NCBI GenBank assembly: GCA_030549775.1
Contig: CM060172.1
Span: 1,799,623 to 1,863,622, forward strand
Direction of reading: 5' to 3'
Length of the DNA: 64,000 nt
Origin: Tamarix chinensis
Taxonomy: Eukaryota; Streptophyta; Magnoliopsida; Caryophyllales; Tamaricaceae
In this document: positions 10,810-22,224 of the stretch, piece by piece
Numbering within the stretch: the first letter of the stretch is position 1
Layout: every line of letters begins with the position of its first letter
Notes under the pieces: model-generated
Told to the model about the DNA's origin: nothing
The model's input: only the letters and a program-made list of their open reading frames with translations
The model's database searches: none
Made by a program: the position numbers and the translations under genes

Positions 10810-12075
10810 ACCCATTATTTTTTCTTTTTCCCTTTTTCCTTTTTCCTTTTTCCTTTTCTTTCTTCCTTTTTCTTTCTTTTTCTTTCTTCACATTTTCTTT
10901 TCTTTTTCCCCTCCCCCGAACTGGGCGTGTCCCGCGGCCCAGACCCCTCCCCTTTTTCTTTCCTCTCCCGTGACCTGTTTCTTTCTTTTCTTTGGCCCGA
11001 CTCCGAAACGCTGCTCTTCATTTCTTTTTCCCACCGAAACTCTGTGTTTCCTTTAAATCCTCCCCCTCCTCGTGCTCGACCGCTCGGTCTGCCCTTCTTT
11101 TCCTTTCTTTCTTTCTTTCCCCGAACTGCCCCGTCCAGCCTTTTCTTTCTTCTTCTTCTTCCTTCGCACTTGCCCAGCCCCGTCGACTTGCACCTGCCCC
11201 GCTGCCTAGCCAAAAATTTTGCCGCCAACTTCGCCGTTGATCCGGCCAATATTTCTTCTCTCTCCCTCGCCGATTCAACAATCTCATCAGCCCAACCAAA
11301 TCTCCCCTTGTCATGCGATTCCCTCTCCTTTCCCTGCGCAACCCCTGCCCCGAAATTTGCTGCCACCGGCCAACCATCGCCGCCGGTGACCCTAACCCTA
11401 CTTTCATTACTCCCTCGCCGACCTACAGAATCCTACCCTCTCATTTACACTCTATAAATACCCCCATAATAGCCCTGTATCGAGCCTTTGAATTCTACCT
11501 AGAAAATCCACCTTGTGCATCGCTGCCCCTTCAGACACCCTTTCCACCGCCTCTGGCCAACTTCGCCGCCTGTAATGGCCACCTGATAACTTCTTGCAGT
11601 GCCCTCTAACTAACTATGTCTCCCATATCCCTCGATTCTTCCTGCACAAGCCACCCTGTCTGTGCGAATTAGCCTTCCAGATCAACCCTCTCTTCAACCT
11701 CCGCTTCCCTTTGAACCACCCTTAGCCACCTCTTCCGCCGCTGCCGCTACTTTTTTCACCTCCCATTCTGTTCTGCAGACCCTCTTTTACCTTCTCCTAC
11801 CTTTCTTTTCCTTCACCTGCCTTTCCTCCTCTCTTTCTCTTCTTCTTCCCCATTCGGCCACCACCACCGCCACCGTGCACCGCCACCTTTGGCTGCGCCA
11901 CCACCCTTATTCTGTCCCTCTCCTTTTGGGCAACTCTAAACACCCCATCTCCCACCTCCATTCTACCTCTCCTTTTCCCAACATTTAACTTTTTCCCTTT
12001 TCTTCTCTTTTTCCGGCCACCGCCGCCGCCGCCGTGCACCACCGCCGGTGCCGCCTATCACCTCCAGTCTAAGGT
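10810..12075 (+). repeat. Pyrimidine-rich block of LTR A2
   Basis: About 1.2 kb is strongly C/T biased on the plus strand, first as CTTTTTCC runs, then as richer CCACCGCCG type sequence. It opens long frames on both strands (Pro/Ser/Phe/Leu-rich on plus, Lys/Arg/Glu-rich on minus) with no recognisable domain. Equivalent blocks occur in the reverse A copies (8277-9300, 31430-32590, 39450-40720), in B2 (25985-26810), in C and in D2 (51720-52640). It probably corresponds to the transcription start and leader part of the LTR. Confidence 0.6.
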
Positions 12076-12129
12076 TGAACCCTAGGCCCTCTCAACCCTT
12101 TTCCCTATTTTTACAAGCCTTAATTTATT

Positions 12130-12401
12130 TTATTTCAATTATTTGAATATTATTATTATTATTATTTCTATTATTATTATGTATTAGTATTAATATTTTT
12201 ATTATTATTTCTATTGAGGGCCAAAGCCCTATTATATTTTTAATTCGATTTTATTATTATTATTGTTGTTGTTGTTATTATCTTTATTATTAATATTAAT
12301 ATGTTGTTGTTATTATTATTATTATTATTGTTATTATTATTATTATTACTATTTTGAAATTATTATTATTATTATTAGAACTATTTTACTAATAGTTTTG
12401 C

Positions 12402-12435
<34 letters not shown>

Positions 12436-12882
12436 TTCAAGTGTTAGTATTATTATTTTATATAGGGTTGAAACCCTATTATGCCTATTTGAATTTTAGT
12501 AGTAGTAGTGTTATAAATATTATGTATTATTATTATTAAGGTTATTAGTATTTATTCTTATTAGTGTTATTATTATTAATTATTAAGTTATTATTATTCA
12601 ATGTAGGGTAGAAACCCTATTTCATTTTATATTCAAATATTATCTTTACTATTATTACCATTATGGTTATTATTATTTTTGTAATATTATTATGGTTTTT
12701 ATCATTATTATTATTATTACTAAATTTTATTATTTATTTTACTAATTTTATTATTAGCATTACTTTAGTAAAGGGGCCGAAGCCCTTATTTCACTCCGTT
12801 TTTGAGCAATGTTCTTTTTATTATTATTGTTACTATTATTATTATTCTTATTTATATTATCATTGATATTATCTTTAGTATC

Positions 12883-12921
<39 letters not shown>

Positions 12922-12960
12922 ATAATAATAATAATAATAATTATTATTATTATTATAAGG
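12130..12960 (+). repeat. ATT microsatellite tract with inverted ATT/AAT end
   Basis: Interrupted ATT runs are separated by 'gggttgaaaccctat' like hyphenated palindromes (GGGTT...AACCC). Near 12885-12955 an ATT run switches to AAT and back to ATT, giving an inverted repeat that can form an AT hairpin. There is no coding content. Confidence 0.88.
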
Positions 12961-13444
12961 GTAAAGTCTTCAACCCCATATTATCAATTTTTATAATATT
13001 ACTATTATTTCTTATACCTTTAGCAAAGTTAGAAATTTGTTAATGTTATTTTTATTAATATGTTATTATTTTATCAAAGCCCTAAGGAGGCATAGGACCG
13101 TGCTCCAAGACTAGTGTTGTTTTAGGTAAGCGTGTTATTAAGGCCTATTGTGTGTTTATGTGCATTATGTGCTTCATATACTATGTATTCTATGTTTATC
13201 ATTATTAATTAGTTCATATGTGGTATGATGTGGAGTTGAAGTATGTTTTTGTGTGTTTATATGGCATGTGTATTATGTATATGTGATGATATGTGTTGTG
13301 ACCCTGTAAGACATGCATGTGAGGACGTTAATATGGTATGTGTGGGGGAAAGAATGAAAAAGGAGGATAGGGAAAGAAGTTGACCAAGGTATGTGAGTTG
13401 ACCTAAGTATTTTAATGATCCATGAATGGAAGAATAAAATGAAA

Positions 13445-14265
13445 AATTTAGGGTTTCGTGTGAGAGAATCTAATTTATGGTTTTGTATGGGAGAATATAA
13501 TTTATGATGTTATATGGGAGAATCTAATTTATAGTTTTGTATAGATTGAATGTAGGGTTTTGTATGGATGAATCTTTAATTTTATATGGTTTGAATTTAG
13601 GGTTTGGTATGGATGAATCTTTGGTTTTGTGTGGATTGAATTTAGGGTTTTGTAAGAAGGAATCTTGGGTTTTGCATGAAAGAAATTAGGGTTTTGTATG
13701 GGTGGACTTAAGGTTTTGTATGGCAGATTTTATGGTGTTGCATGGAAGGATCTAATCTAGGGTTTTTGTATGGATTGAATATAAGGTTTTGTATGGAGGA
13801 ATATAGGGTTTTAATTATATGGAAGAATCTAGGGTTGCATGGTTCAATTTAGGGTTTCACGTGGGATTTTAGGGTTTGCATGAAAAAGTTCGAAGGTTGG
13901 CATGGGGTGTGTAAAGTCTGCATGAGAGTAAAGCTCATGTATGAAAAGTTGACTTGGGATGTAAAGAAGGTAATAAAAGAGTTATTTGGGTGTTTGGAAT
14001 TTTTGGGTGAAAAATAGTATGTAGGATATATAAGGGTATGGAGGAGACTGAATTAGGGTTTGGAATGATTAATTATGGGTTGTTGTGATTAACTAGGGTT
14101 AGAGTGGCTAATTATGGTTTGTTGTGATTAACTAGGGTTTGAAGTGGCTAATTATGGTTTGTAGTGTCTAATTATGGTTTGTTGTGATTAACTAGGGTTT
14201 GGAGTGGTTAACTATAGTTGGTTGTGGATAACTATGGTTGGAGTGTTTACCAAAGTGTTGATATG
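13445..14265 (+). repeat. TTTAGGGTTT/telo-box repeat cluster in A2
   Basis: Irregular tandem units of the type 'gaatttagggttttgtatgg' (13445-13880) are followed by units of the type 'gtgattaactagggtttg' (14050-14265). About a dozen copies of TAGGGTTT are present, reading as the telo-box AAACCCTA on the minus strand. These are not telomeric arrays because the spacing is irregular. Confidence 0.75.
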
Positions 14266-14696
14266 GCTAAATAGGGTTCGGTGGTAACATGTGTGTATTT
14301 GATGAATAAAGTATGATGACGAATATGGAATCAATGGGTTATGATGTGTGGAGTGTTTAAATGACTTGGGTTGTGTGAGGTGGAGTAAGATAGACCACTG
14401 AGGCTAAATTAGGGTTTCGGGATAAAACCCTAGAGTGAGATGTGGAGTGGACTTGGCAGTGTAAAGAAGTGGGCTTTGACCATATACTTAAGAGTTGTAT
14501 TTCTACTGTGACATAGATATGGAGGAAAGGATGTTGGGGCAAGTTGGGAGGTAAATGATTCTGACGATATGGAAAGAGTCTATTGGAGGATAAGTGTAAA
14601 GGGAGTGATTCATGCATGACTAGGGTGAAAGCTTCTGAATAAGATACTTAAGACATTAATCACTTAAAGTGAAAGAATATTGAGCCGGGTCCCACT

Positions 14697-15033
14697 GATC
14701 CACTGGTTAGAAATAGTGGTTAGGATGCATAGTCCTATGTGTCTCTGATCCACCGGCTATAATAGTGGTTAGGGTATGTTACCCTATGTGCCTCTGATCC
14801 ACCGACTATAATAATGGCGGATTCCGAGCTCAATAAATCTAACAGTTTGCTAAGACTTGGAAAATACACTAATTACTTACAGCGGAACACTATGTGAGCT
14901 GGAGCCAGCCGATCTATCAGTAAGAAATAGTGGTTAGGGTATGTTACCCTATGTGTGACCGATCCACTGGCTAAGAATAGTGGGCAAGAGCATTGTGCTC
15001 TGCTTGTCTCCGATCCACCGGCTATAATAGTGG
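14697..15033 (+). repeat. Six CCAC...GTGG palindromic units in A2
   Basis: Units start near 14697, 14747, 14796, 14911, 14961 and 15011. The ~50-bp steps and the ~115-bp middle gap match A1. The last unit is the consensus CCACCGGCTATAATAGTGG. Confidence 0.85.
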
Positions 15034-15241
15034 GGGCTTCCGTACTCGCATGGATTTGATAAAAAGCATGATGTGAATCGATTCCTGATCAAAGATTAAT
15101 TAAATAGTTAATCCGGACTATAAATGGGCCTTTATGTATTTACTCGAATGATTGTTCGATATTATGTTATCATAATGGTGATTATGCTCCTTTATTCTTT
15201 TGCATTAAATATGTGATGTTATGTGTTGGCCTTAGTGCTCG

Positions 15242-15310
15242 GTTACCTTATTCAGTATGTAACGTACTGATCACCCTTTTTATGTGTGCTGCTCATTCCC
15301 ACGAGTAGTA
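15242..15310 (+). promoter_or_regulatory. Conserved LTR box (A2 copy)
   Basis: It contains 'ttaccttattcagtatg', 'ccctttttatg' and GTGCTGCTCATTCCCAC, and matches the A1, A3, D1 and D2 boxes. The function is not established. Confidence 0.5.
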
Positions 15311-15795
15311 TGCCCTTCTGACTTTGTGCAGGTGGGCAAGACATCTGTCGAGGCTGAGTGTTGAGTATGTTTTGGCTCGAAGTTCGAGAGTAGTGTGGCC
15401 TAATCTTCTTTTCTTGTTATCATATTTATTTCTATTATCCTTTTGTATCAGATTCTTCCTTTTATGAGTGACTACTTTGTATTGAGTTTTCTAGATGAAA
15501 ATTTTAGCTTATGAAAGTTTTATTTCTTCTTTTTGGAAATTTGACCAGGTATTCTGATTCATTAATCTTTTACACGTACTCTGATTTTTTTTTTACAACC
15601 GTATAATGCTTATTTAGAATTTAGATTGTCTTGATTTATAATTGATTATTAATTTTCTTCTAGCCTTAGCACTTAGTACGGGAACGGTCGGAGAGAACTA
15701 GTCTAGTACTAAGTGTGGCGGTAACATCCCCAGAATTTACAAGTTTTAATTTAAATTCTTCCACTAAAAAAAATAGTGAATTTTGGGGTGTTACA

Positions 15796-16859
15796 TATAA
15801 GCCCTATAAGTGGTATCAATACTTAAGGACTAGATGACCGAGGTTAGAAAGATACCGGGTTGCCTTTGTGCTCCAATATGACTAGACGCACTATTGTGTC
15901 CATGGATTTGAGATAAGGGTATTATGTTACCTTCAGCTTCAACTGCCAATATGACCAAGTGTACCGCTATGTCCTTGGGTTGATTTGTATCCCCCTCAAG
16001 TAAGTAAGTAAAAATGGAAACATCTATTGTGTAATAAAATGAAAGAAATGGATTTGTTGGTCTGGTAGTCACCTCAATCCACTACCTTTGTATTATGATA
16101 GATTTGTTGGTTTGGTGGTCACCTCGATGCCCTACCTTGGTATTGTGAAGGATTTGTTGGTTTTATAGTCGCCTTAGTGCCTTATCTTGGTATTATGATG
16201 GATTTGTTGGTTCGCCAGTCACCTTAGTACCCAACCTTGGCTTGTTATAGATTTGTTGGTTTGGTAGACACCTCAATGCCCTACCCTAGTAATATTTTGA
16301 ATTATTATTTTGATATTTGCCTCAGTGTCCTACCACTATGTTTGGAATATATTTAACTAATCTTATATAACTTTATACCTTGAAATGATGAGAAATTGAC
16401 TAGTATGCTTTCATTTTTTGTATGTCTATGTAAAATGCGGGTATGTTGCCTCTTGTGAAGTATTATAATTTACTTAATATGAGGAAGTCAGGATAAGTAG
16501 ATTCCTTGGGACAAGATTCCAATTTCAAAGTGGGACTTCGGGTCTAAAAATTAACATAAACCAGTGTCATACCTTTGGGTGTTTTTTTTTTGGTTATGAT
16601 CAATTTTCCTTTTGACTTTTATATCCCTTTCTATAATTTGGTTATACTATTGTACTACAATATTTATCTATAACTTTTATTATGAATTATTCTATTTTCA
16701 TTGTTTTACTTTGGTTATGGTTTGTTTTAACCTTAGAACTTGGCATAAGGGAGGCGAGGGAGCTGGACTTATACTTAGTGTGGTGGTAAAACCCAATTAT
16801 TTTATTATTAACAATTTCATAAAATGAAAATTTTCAGCTAGTAAATTGGGGGTGTTACA
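15796..16859 (+). mobile_element. LTR B1, 3' part
   Basis: This continues the B1 sequence after the A2 insertion; the first five bases, TATAA, are the A2 target duplication. It matches B2 (reverse) through the 50-bp repeat array, a 'gaggaagtcag' segment and the end signature near 16730-16795. It ends GGGGGTGTTACA at 16859, after which D1 sequence resumes with AGGAT as the probable duplicated target. The left end of B1 is not in the window. Confidence 0.8.
16051..16300 (+). repeat. 50-bp tandem repeat, five copies (family B)
   Basis: Each unit begins GATTTGTTGG, at 16051, 16101, 16151, 16201 and 16250, followed by 'gtcacctcaatgccctacc' like sequence. The reverse-complement array in B2 lies near 24260-24525. 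Confidence 0.88.
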
Positions 16860-18433
16860 AGGATTGGTTCCACAATATGAGAATATGGCTCAACTTGGGA
16901 ATAATAGCCCTAAAATGGTGACTTTATTGTTGCACGTGCAAAAAGCTAGAGTTAGACCACATTTTTTTGATATATTGTTAATAATGGTATTTTAAGAAGA
17001 TATATTGAATTTGGTATTCATAGGAGTCTTATAAGAAAAGTTATGATGTATTTGTGAAATGAGGGTTTTTTAAGCCTTGTGAATAATAACTTTTGATGTA
17101 GGGCTATTATCGCATGTGTTAGAATTTAAATTTAGATCTTGATTTTTGAGTATGTTAATAAGAATAATATTTAAGAAAGATATATTTGATTTGGTAGATA
17201 AAAGAGTAGTAGAGAAGACATTATGCCTAGAATGTGCTATTAGGGTTTCTTAGGAAGTATATGGATCTAAACCCTATGTGATTTTGGTTTACTTGCTTTA
17301 ATTATGTTTTACACCTATCCAAGAAATCATTAATAGGACATTAATAATGTAAAGTGAAAGATAATGTGAGTTGGGCTGATGTGTTATATGAATTTGTTCC
17401 ACTAGACGATAATAATGGCTTAGGTGTATTTTTTCCTGTAAGGTACATCAATCTATTCTATCATATTAAAATAGAGGAGCCTTAAAATCAATGTGAATGA
17501 GAACATGACTTGAGATAATGTAACTAATGGATAAGACATTAATTACTTAAGTGAAAGATTATGTGAGTCAGGATCAAGATTTTGTGTCCATTCCACCAGA
17601 TAGTAATAGTGGCTCAGATGTGTTATTCCCTAAAAGGTATTTCATATCATTACATTGTTTTAAGAATAGTTATTAGGAGTATGGTACCCTGGTATATATT
17701 GGGTTCATTCCACCTGACCATCATAGTGGCTCAGGTGTGTTGTCCATGAGAGGCCCTTTAGTATGTTCCATCGGATAAAGAGTAGTAAAATCCATGAATT
17801 CAATGTAAATAAAAGAATGAAATATGTTATATCTAATAATGAGAGTTGGATAAATAATTACCTTGAATTTTTTTTATGTATCTCACATGTATGCTTATAT
17901 TTTGCTATGAATACATGTAATTACCCGTATCCTTTACTTAATTAGGTTGTCAAATTGCATAGTATGTACTGACCATCTTTTTTATGGGTGATGCTCATTC
18001 CCACATAGAGATGAGATGGATGTCTATATATTGGTCAATGAGGAGCCAATGGAAAATTTTATAGCTTACAATGCTTTGTGTGTGGGGGGGGGGGGTGGAG
18101 TGACTTTTATGTTAGGGTTTTTAAGCTTACATTCATGTTATCTATATGATAATTTTACCCGAATACCTTTCTAAACTTTTATTTCTATGATATCCCTTTA
18201 TCTATACTTATTATATTGTAATTGGAGTTAATCTCCAACTTATATTCACATTTATGAAGTTTCTCTCATTTTCTATTTTATGGTTTACATTTTATTCATT
18301 TTGTCTTGTAATTGATATAAGGATGAGTTGGTAAGGTATTCTTGTGTTAATTACAGTGATAACACCTAGTTATTTTAGTATCATGCTTCTGCTATAAATA
18401 AAACTTTTTAGTAGTAAAATTTGGGGTGTTATA
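16860..18433 (+). mobile_element. LTR D1, 3' part
   Basis: This aligns along its length with 53285-54690 plus 57984-58147 of D2: a 'ccacaaaatgagaaaatggc' like start, decayed palindromic units (17397-17785), the conserved box (17945-18005) and the ending AAATTTGGGGTGTTATA at 18433. The upstream half is beyond the B1 insertion. The sequence after 18433 is the interior of family E, so D1 sits inside E1. Confidence 0.8.
17397..17785 (+). repeat. Decayed palindromic unit array in D1
   Basis: Units near 17397, 17455, 17590, 17641, 17707 and 17762 keep the 'ttccac...atagtggctc' form in three cases and are mutated in the others. Number and order match D2 and resemble family A. Confidence 0.55.
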
Positions 18434-18850
18434 GTTATAATTCTTAGCTAGAGTACATTGAGGATGATATCATGGATCAATAGCTAGACATTTCTTAGGG
18501 TTTGGAGTTACATTTCCATTCAGTTAAGAGTTAGGCTAATTTGTTAGATGTATTTTTTCCACTATATTGGGATCTTTTGTTTCTTTCTGCTTATTTACAC
18601 TCTTGATGATTCTTGAATTTGAAATTTATAAACTCTCTATTCTCTCTATATTATTTTTCTCATCATTATTATCATTATTCTTGATGTATTATTAATAGAG
18701 CACACATTATTTTGGCTATTGTTCCATTTTACCTTTCAATGAGCATGTGCTAGGTGATGATCACACTTCTCTCATGATTGATATGGGCGTAACATTCCCC
18801 GATTTTTCTTTAAAATGAAAATTTATGGTTTAAACTTTAGGAGTGTTACA
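18434..18850 (+). mobile_element. LTR E1, 3' end
   Basis: It matches the last ~450 bp of E2 (49395-49848), sharing 'attagatgtatttttt', 'gatgatcacac' and 'gatatgggggtaaca' like segments. It ends GAGTGTTACA at 18850. LINE sequence follows directly, so E1 inserted into the LINE. The rest of E1 lies left of D1 and is not in the window. Confidence 0.75.
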
Positions 18851-19931
18851 TCTGTACACTTGGTGTAACAACCAATATCCTTCTAATATATCCCGATGCA
18901 AATTAGATCGTGGATTTGAAAATCAATACTGATTTAACCATTATACACATATTAGCATCCAGATGGTTGATCATTGTCTCTCCGACCATTGTTGTTTGAT
19001 GATTTTTTTGAACTGGTCTCCTTTGAAGGATGTTAAACCTTTTAAGTTTTGAAATTATTAGGCAATTGATTGACTCCTTTCTTGAAGCTTGTGTGGGATT
19101 CCCATGTTGAAGGATCTACATAGTTTCATGTTATGGAGAAACTGAAAAGATTAAAAGATGAGTTGAAGAATTTTAATGCCACTTGCTTTCATCATGTGAG
19201 CAAAGAAGTTGAGGTAGCTACTTTTGCTTGGTAATAGGTGCAACACCAACTACATCTTGATCCTTCTAATGTCGAATTAGTTAAAAAGGAGAAATATTAT
19301 CAAGAGATTTGGTGGAGGAAGGTACAAATTGAAGAGAATTACTTGTATTTACAATGAAGATCACATATATTATGGTAGGAGATGCCAATAATGCTTGTTT
19401 TTTCAAGCCAAGTTGAAAGAGAGATAACACAATAATTCACTTAGTGACTCCATGATGCAATTAGACATAAACTTACTAATTGTTCCAATATCAAGCATGA
19501 AATTTATAGATTTTATGATAGCTTACTAGGTTCAGCCTCAACTACTATTCAAGCTCCTAATTTACTCATCATAAATCAAGGTAACTTCTTATCATAGGCC
19601 ACTAGACAATAGCTGATGAGAGAAATTTCAAAGCAAGAAGTGAAAGAGGTAGTGTTTAGTATAGTTGATTTGAAGGCTTTAGAACCAAATGGGTTTAATT
19701 GTCATATACTTAATAATTCTCTGTGCATTGTGGGAGATGACCTATTTAGTGCTATAAATTAGTTTTGGAAGTTAGGGTTTATATTGAAATATTTTAATGA
19801 TATAGTTGCTCATCTCTTATTAAAGATAAAGAATGCAAAGTATATCACTAAATATAAACCCACTTCTTGTTGCAGTGTGGTTTATAAATTTTTCTCTAAG
19901 GTGGTAACTAGAATACTTACTAAAGTATTGA
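18851..19931 (+). pseudogene. L1-type LINE ORF2 fragment (endonuclease to RT start)
   Basis: Translated pieces match plant L1 ORF2 with frameshifts and stops. The endonuclease C-terminal part has a TWCNNQ motif and KLDRGFEN just after 18860. A linker reads GDANNACFF near 19380. The beginning of the reverse transcriptase has a LEPNGFN motif near 19685 and KPTSCCSVVYK near 19855. The same landmarks appear in the second LINE at 62400-63420, so the two are one family. The 5' part is cut off by E1 and the 3' part by gypsy element G, whose LTR starts at 19932; ATTGA (19927-19931) is the probable target duplication. It is non-functional. Confidence 0.8.
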
Positions 19932-20939
19932 TTTAGAAGCATCCCCTTCAATTGAAATAAACATGCTAGTAAATTTTTCTAAGTTAGAAAGTGCCAAAAC
20001 ACTCCGTATTTGGGAAAAAATTATTATTAGCTAACTCTACAAGCCATGCATGAAGCTAACCTGGTGACCACCTTTGTCATGCCTTGAATTATCCCAACAT
20101 AGCTTGAGCCACCTTAATAAAATCGTGAATCACTCCACTCAAGGCAGCCTCTTAGTCGACCCCCAGCCACTATAGTTTACCATAATATCTCCAAAAATCA
20201 AGTCTAGCACAACAAACCTAACAAAAACCATATTTTTACACTCTTGGGCCATAAAAAAAGACAATTGGCACATTTTTCTAGGCTTAGTTGATTGATAAGA
20301 TGAATAGATAATGGAAATCCCAACCCCATTAACTTATGGGTATTATAAGGCTTATTGCATCAATTGTTTATTAGACACTTTTATATAATTTTATTTAATC
20401 TACTTTTAAAGTTGAAGTAATTTGTCATCTAAAGTTGATTTGGGTGTCCAATATACTTTGGAAACTCCACTTTGATGCATGGGATAAGTTATAATTTCTT
20501 TTCCTAGTTCAAGTCTTTAACTAGATAGTTAGATGATACTGTAACTATTATCAAGAAGAAGTTGTATTAAGCTATAAGGGTTAGTATGGTCATATTGTAA
20601 CTTAAGGAGCCTAAAACATCTTCTATATGTTTTAGTTCCTAGTTGAGGAGGAGATACAAACCCCTTATTGAAAATTTGAAGCTATTTTTTTCTCATTTGT
20701 ATTCAAAGTTCAAGTGAAGAACTTTATCTTACCTCTCTAAAATTTCACATTCTTTATCCTTATTATTGTTACCTAAGGTGGTAATTATGAGTATTTGATA
20801 TCAAGGGACACTTGAAGATCAAATAATTACCCTCTCATCTTCTTCATCCTCATTGCTCTTCTTCTTTTTGAGGTGGTCAGTTCCTATCCCTGCTCTCTTC
20901 CTTGTTTTTAGAACCAATTATTTATCTTTATGCATCACA
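19932..20939 (+). mobile_element. 5' LTR of Ty3/gypsy element G
   Basis: The start aligns with the 3' LTR start at 34341 (TTTAGAAGCATCCCC versus TGTAGGGGCATCCCC). The two copies share 'ccatgcatgaagctaacct', 'aaggcttattg' and 'catctaaagttgatttggg'. The right edge (about 20937-20939) ends in CA just before a primer-binding site. About 1 kb long, it is unrelated to the very long A-E LTRs. Confidence 0.8.
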
Positions 20940-20940
20940 T

Positions 20941-20952
20941 CGGTATCAAAGC
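20941..20952 (+). other. Primer-binding site of element G (initiator Met tRNA type)
   Basis: CGGTATCAAAGC differs at two positions from TGGTATCAGAGC, the site complementary to plant initiator Met tRNA used by many plant retrotransposons. It lies two bases after the LTR end, where reverse transcription would be primed. Confidence 0.75.
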
Positions 20953-21359
20953 TTAAAGTTGAAAATTTAGGATTCTTATTTTATACTCCTCATCCTAAGG
21001 TTTAAGAATTTTGCTCCAAAGTTCTAAATTATTTCCTTCAAAGCTCACCTTCATATAAGCCCAAACATACACAAAAAAAATTTCTAGCTAACCTAAACCC
21101 TCTCGAGCTAAATTGTTGAACCTTCCTATCATTTGTATAATCAACCTCAAGCACTATCAGAGATAAACCACTTAGGACTAGACCATTATGAGGCACACAA
21201 CTTAAAAAGGAATCAATCCATTGAGTCATTACAAAATGATAGGAGGTGTGTGTTAGGCATATTAGAAACCCTAGCACCAAATATAAACCCTTAACACCCT
21301 CAAAGAACTCCACCTCCATGAAAATATGAGGAACAAAATGGTATGGAGGAGGATGAAGG

Positions 21360-22110
21360 CATGTATAGTTCATACTAAAGTGGTTCTTCTAGAGGTCAAA
21401 AGAGAAGGAGGGGCCATAAGAAGGATCCTTTCCATGATACTAACATAGACGCCTTTGAGTTTGATGGTTCTCATAGCCCGGAGGATTTTATTGAATGATT
21501 AGAAAGTTTTAAAGGTGAAAATGCTCAAGTTTAGGGGGTACACTTTTTAGTGGGAAAACCTAACTCTCCAACGAAGGCAAAAACATAAATCCAAGGTGAA
21601 GAGTTGGCGCAAAATGAAGAGGTTGATGAGGGAATAGTTCTTACCACATTCCTAAACTCAATATCACTACAAAAACATGTATTCCCTAATAAAAGGATCC
21701 CTAAATGTAGAGGATTACATTAAAGAGTTGAAATATTAATGATGAGGCTTGTCTTAGAAGAGGTGGAAGAACACACCGTGTCTTAGTTCATTAGAGGACT
21801 AAGGCATGAGGTGGAAAGAAAGGTTTAGATGCATCAGTTTTATACTTTTGATGAGCTATTTCATTTAGCCATAAAATTAGAAAGGCATAAAAAGGAGAAG
21901 AGGCCACCTCATTTTACCTCAAAACTGAACATACCTTTGGCTAAGGAAACCCTATTTCCTTCATGTCCACCCCCACCTCTTAAAGCATTTGATATCAAAG
22001 TAAAAAAGAAAGGCAAGGAGGAGGAGAGTTAAGTATGGGAAGAAATGAAATGTATGCTGTTTTAAATTTCAAGGAGTTGGAATTTATCAAAACAAATGTC
22101 TAAAAAGAAA
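21360..22110 (+). pseudogene. gag remnant of gypsy element G
   Basis: Broken frames match a gypsy gag. There is a DFIE-stop-LESF motif near 21484-21507 where the family has Trp (TGG now TGA at 21496-21498). A VEDYIKE-like stretch lies near 21708, an FIRGLRHEVE motif near 21790, and an A-K-LERHKK stretch near 21870-21895. A decayed zinc knuckle at 22058-22099 has the first and last Cys, but the second Cys reads Phe and the His reads Ile. The protein would have formed the capsid; multiple stops make it dead. Confidence 0.8.
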
Positions 22111-22224
22111 TTTATGAATCTTTTGGACTTAGAGGAATCAAATCTAGAAAAGGAAGAAGAGGAAGATGATTCGGCTTAAAAAGGGGAAGGAGAGCATTAA
22201 TTAGCACCATTGGATATAGGGGAA

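Larger units (their letters stand above)
10402..15795 (+). mobile_element. Solo LTR A2, 5394 bp, complete
   Basis: It begins TGAAATACCCC and ends GGGGTGTTACA, and is flanked by the 5-bp duplication TATAA (10397-10401 and 15796-15800). No internal domain lies between the flanks, so it is a solo LTR left by recombination. Content in order: AT-rich leader; pyrimidine-rich block (10810-12070); ATT microsatellites (12130-12960); 'ccctaaggaggc' box near 13080; AGGGTTT repeats (13445-14260); six palindromic units (14697-15033); conserved box (15242-15310); terminal signature near 15700. The TG-TAACACCCC type ends and great length fit Tekay/Del-like chromoviruses, which is inference. Confidence 0.9.

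Noticed and set aside
10815..11457. Long open frames on both strands (up to ~180 codons) in the pyrimidine-rich block
   Set aside because: Composition bias of CT-rich LTR sequence keeps frames open on both strands; products are Pro/Ser/Phe- or Lys/Arg-rich with no domain, and equivalent blocks recur in other LTRs.
13445..14265. Possible interstitial telomere from TTTAGGG-like motifs
   Set aside because: Motifs are not contiguous 7-mers; they are spaced irregularly within an LTR.
14697..15033. Palindromic units at 50-bp steps resembling a CRISPR repeat-spacer array
   Set aside because: Only six diverged units, intervening sequence is itself repeated between units, and the array recurs at the same place in many LTRs.
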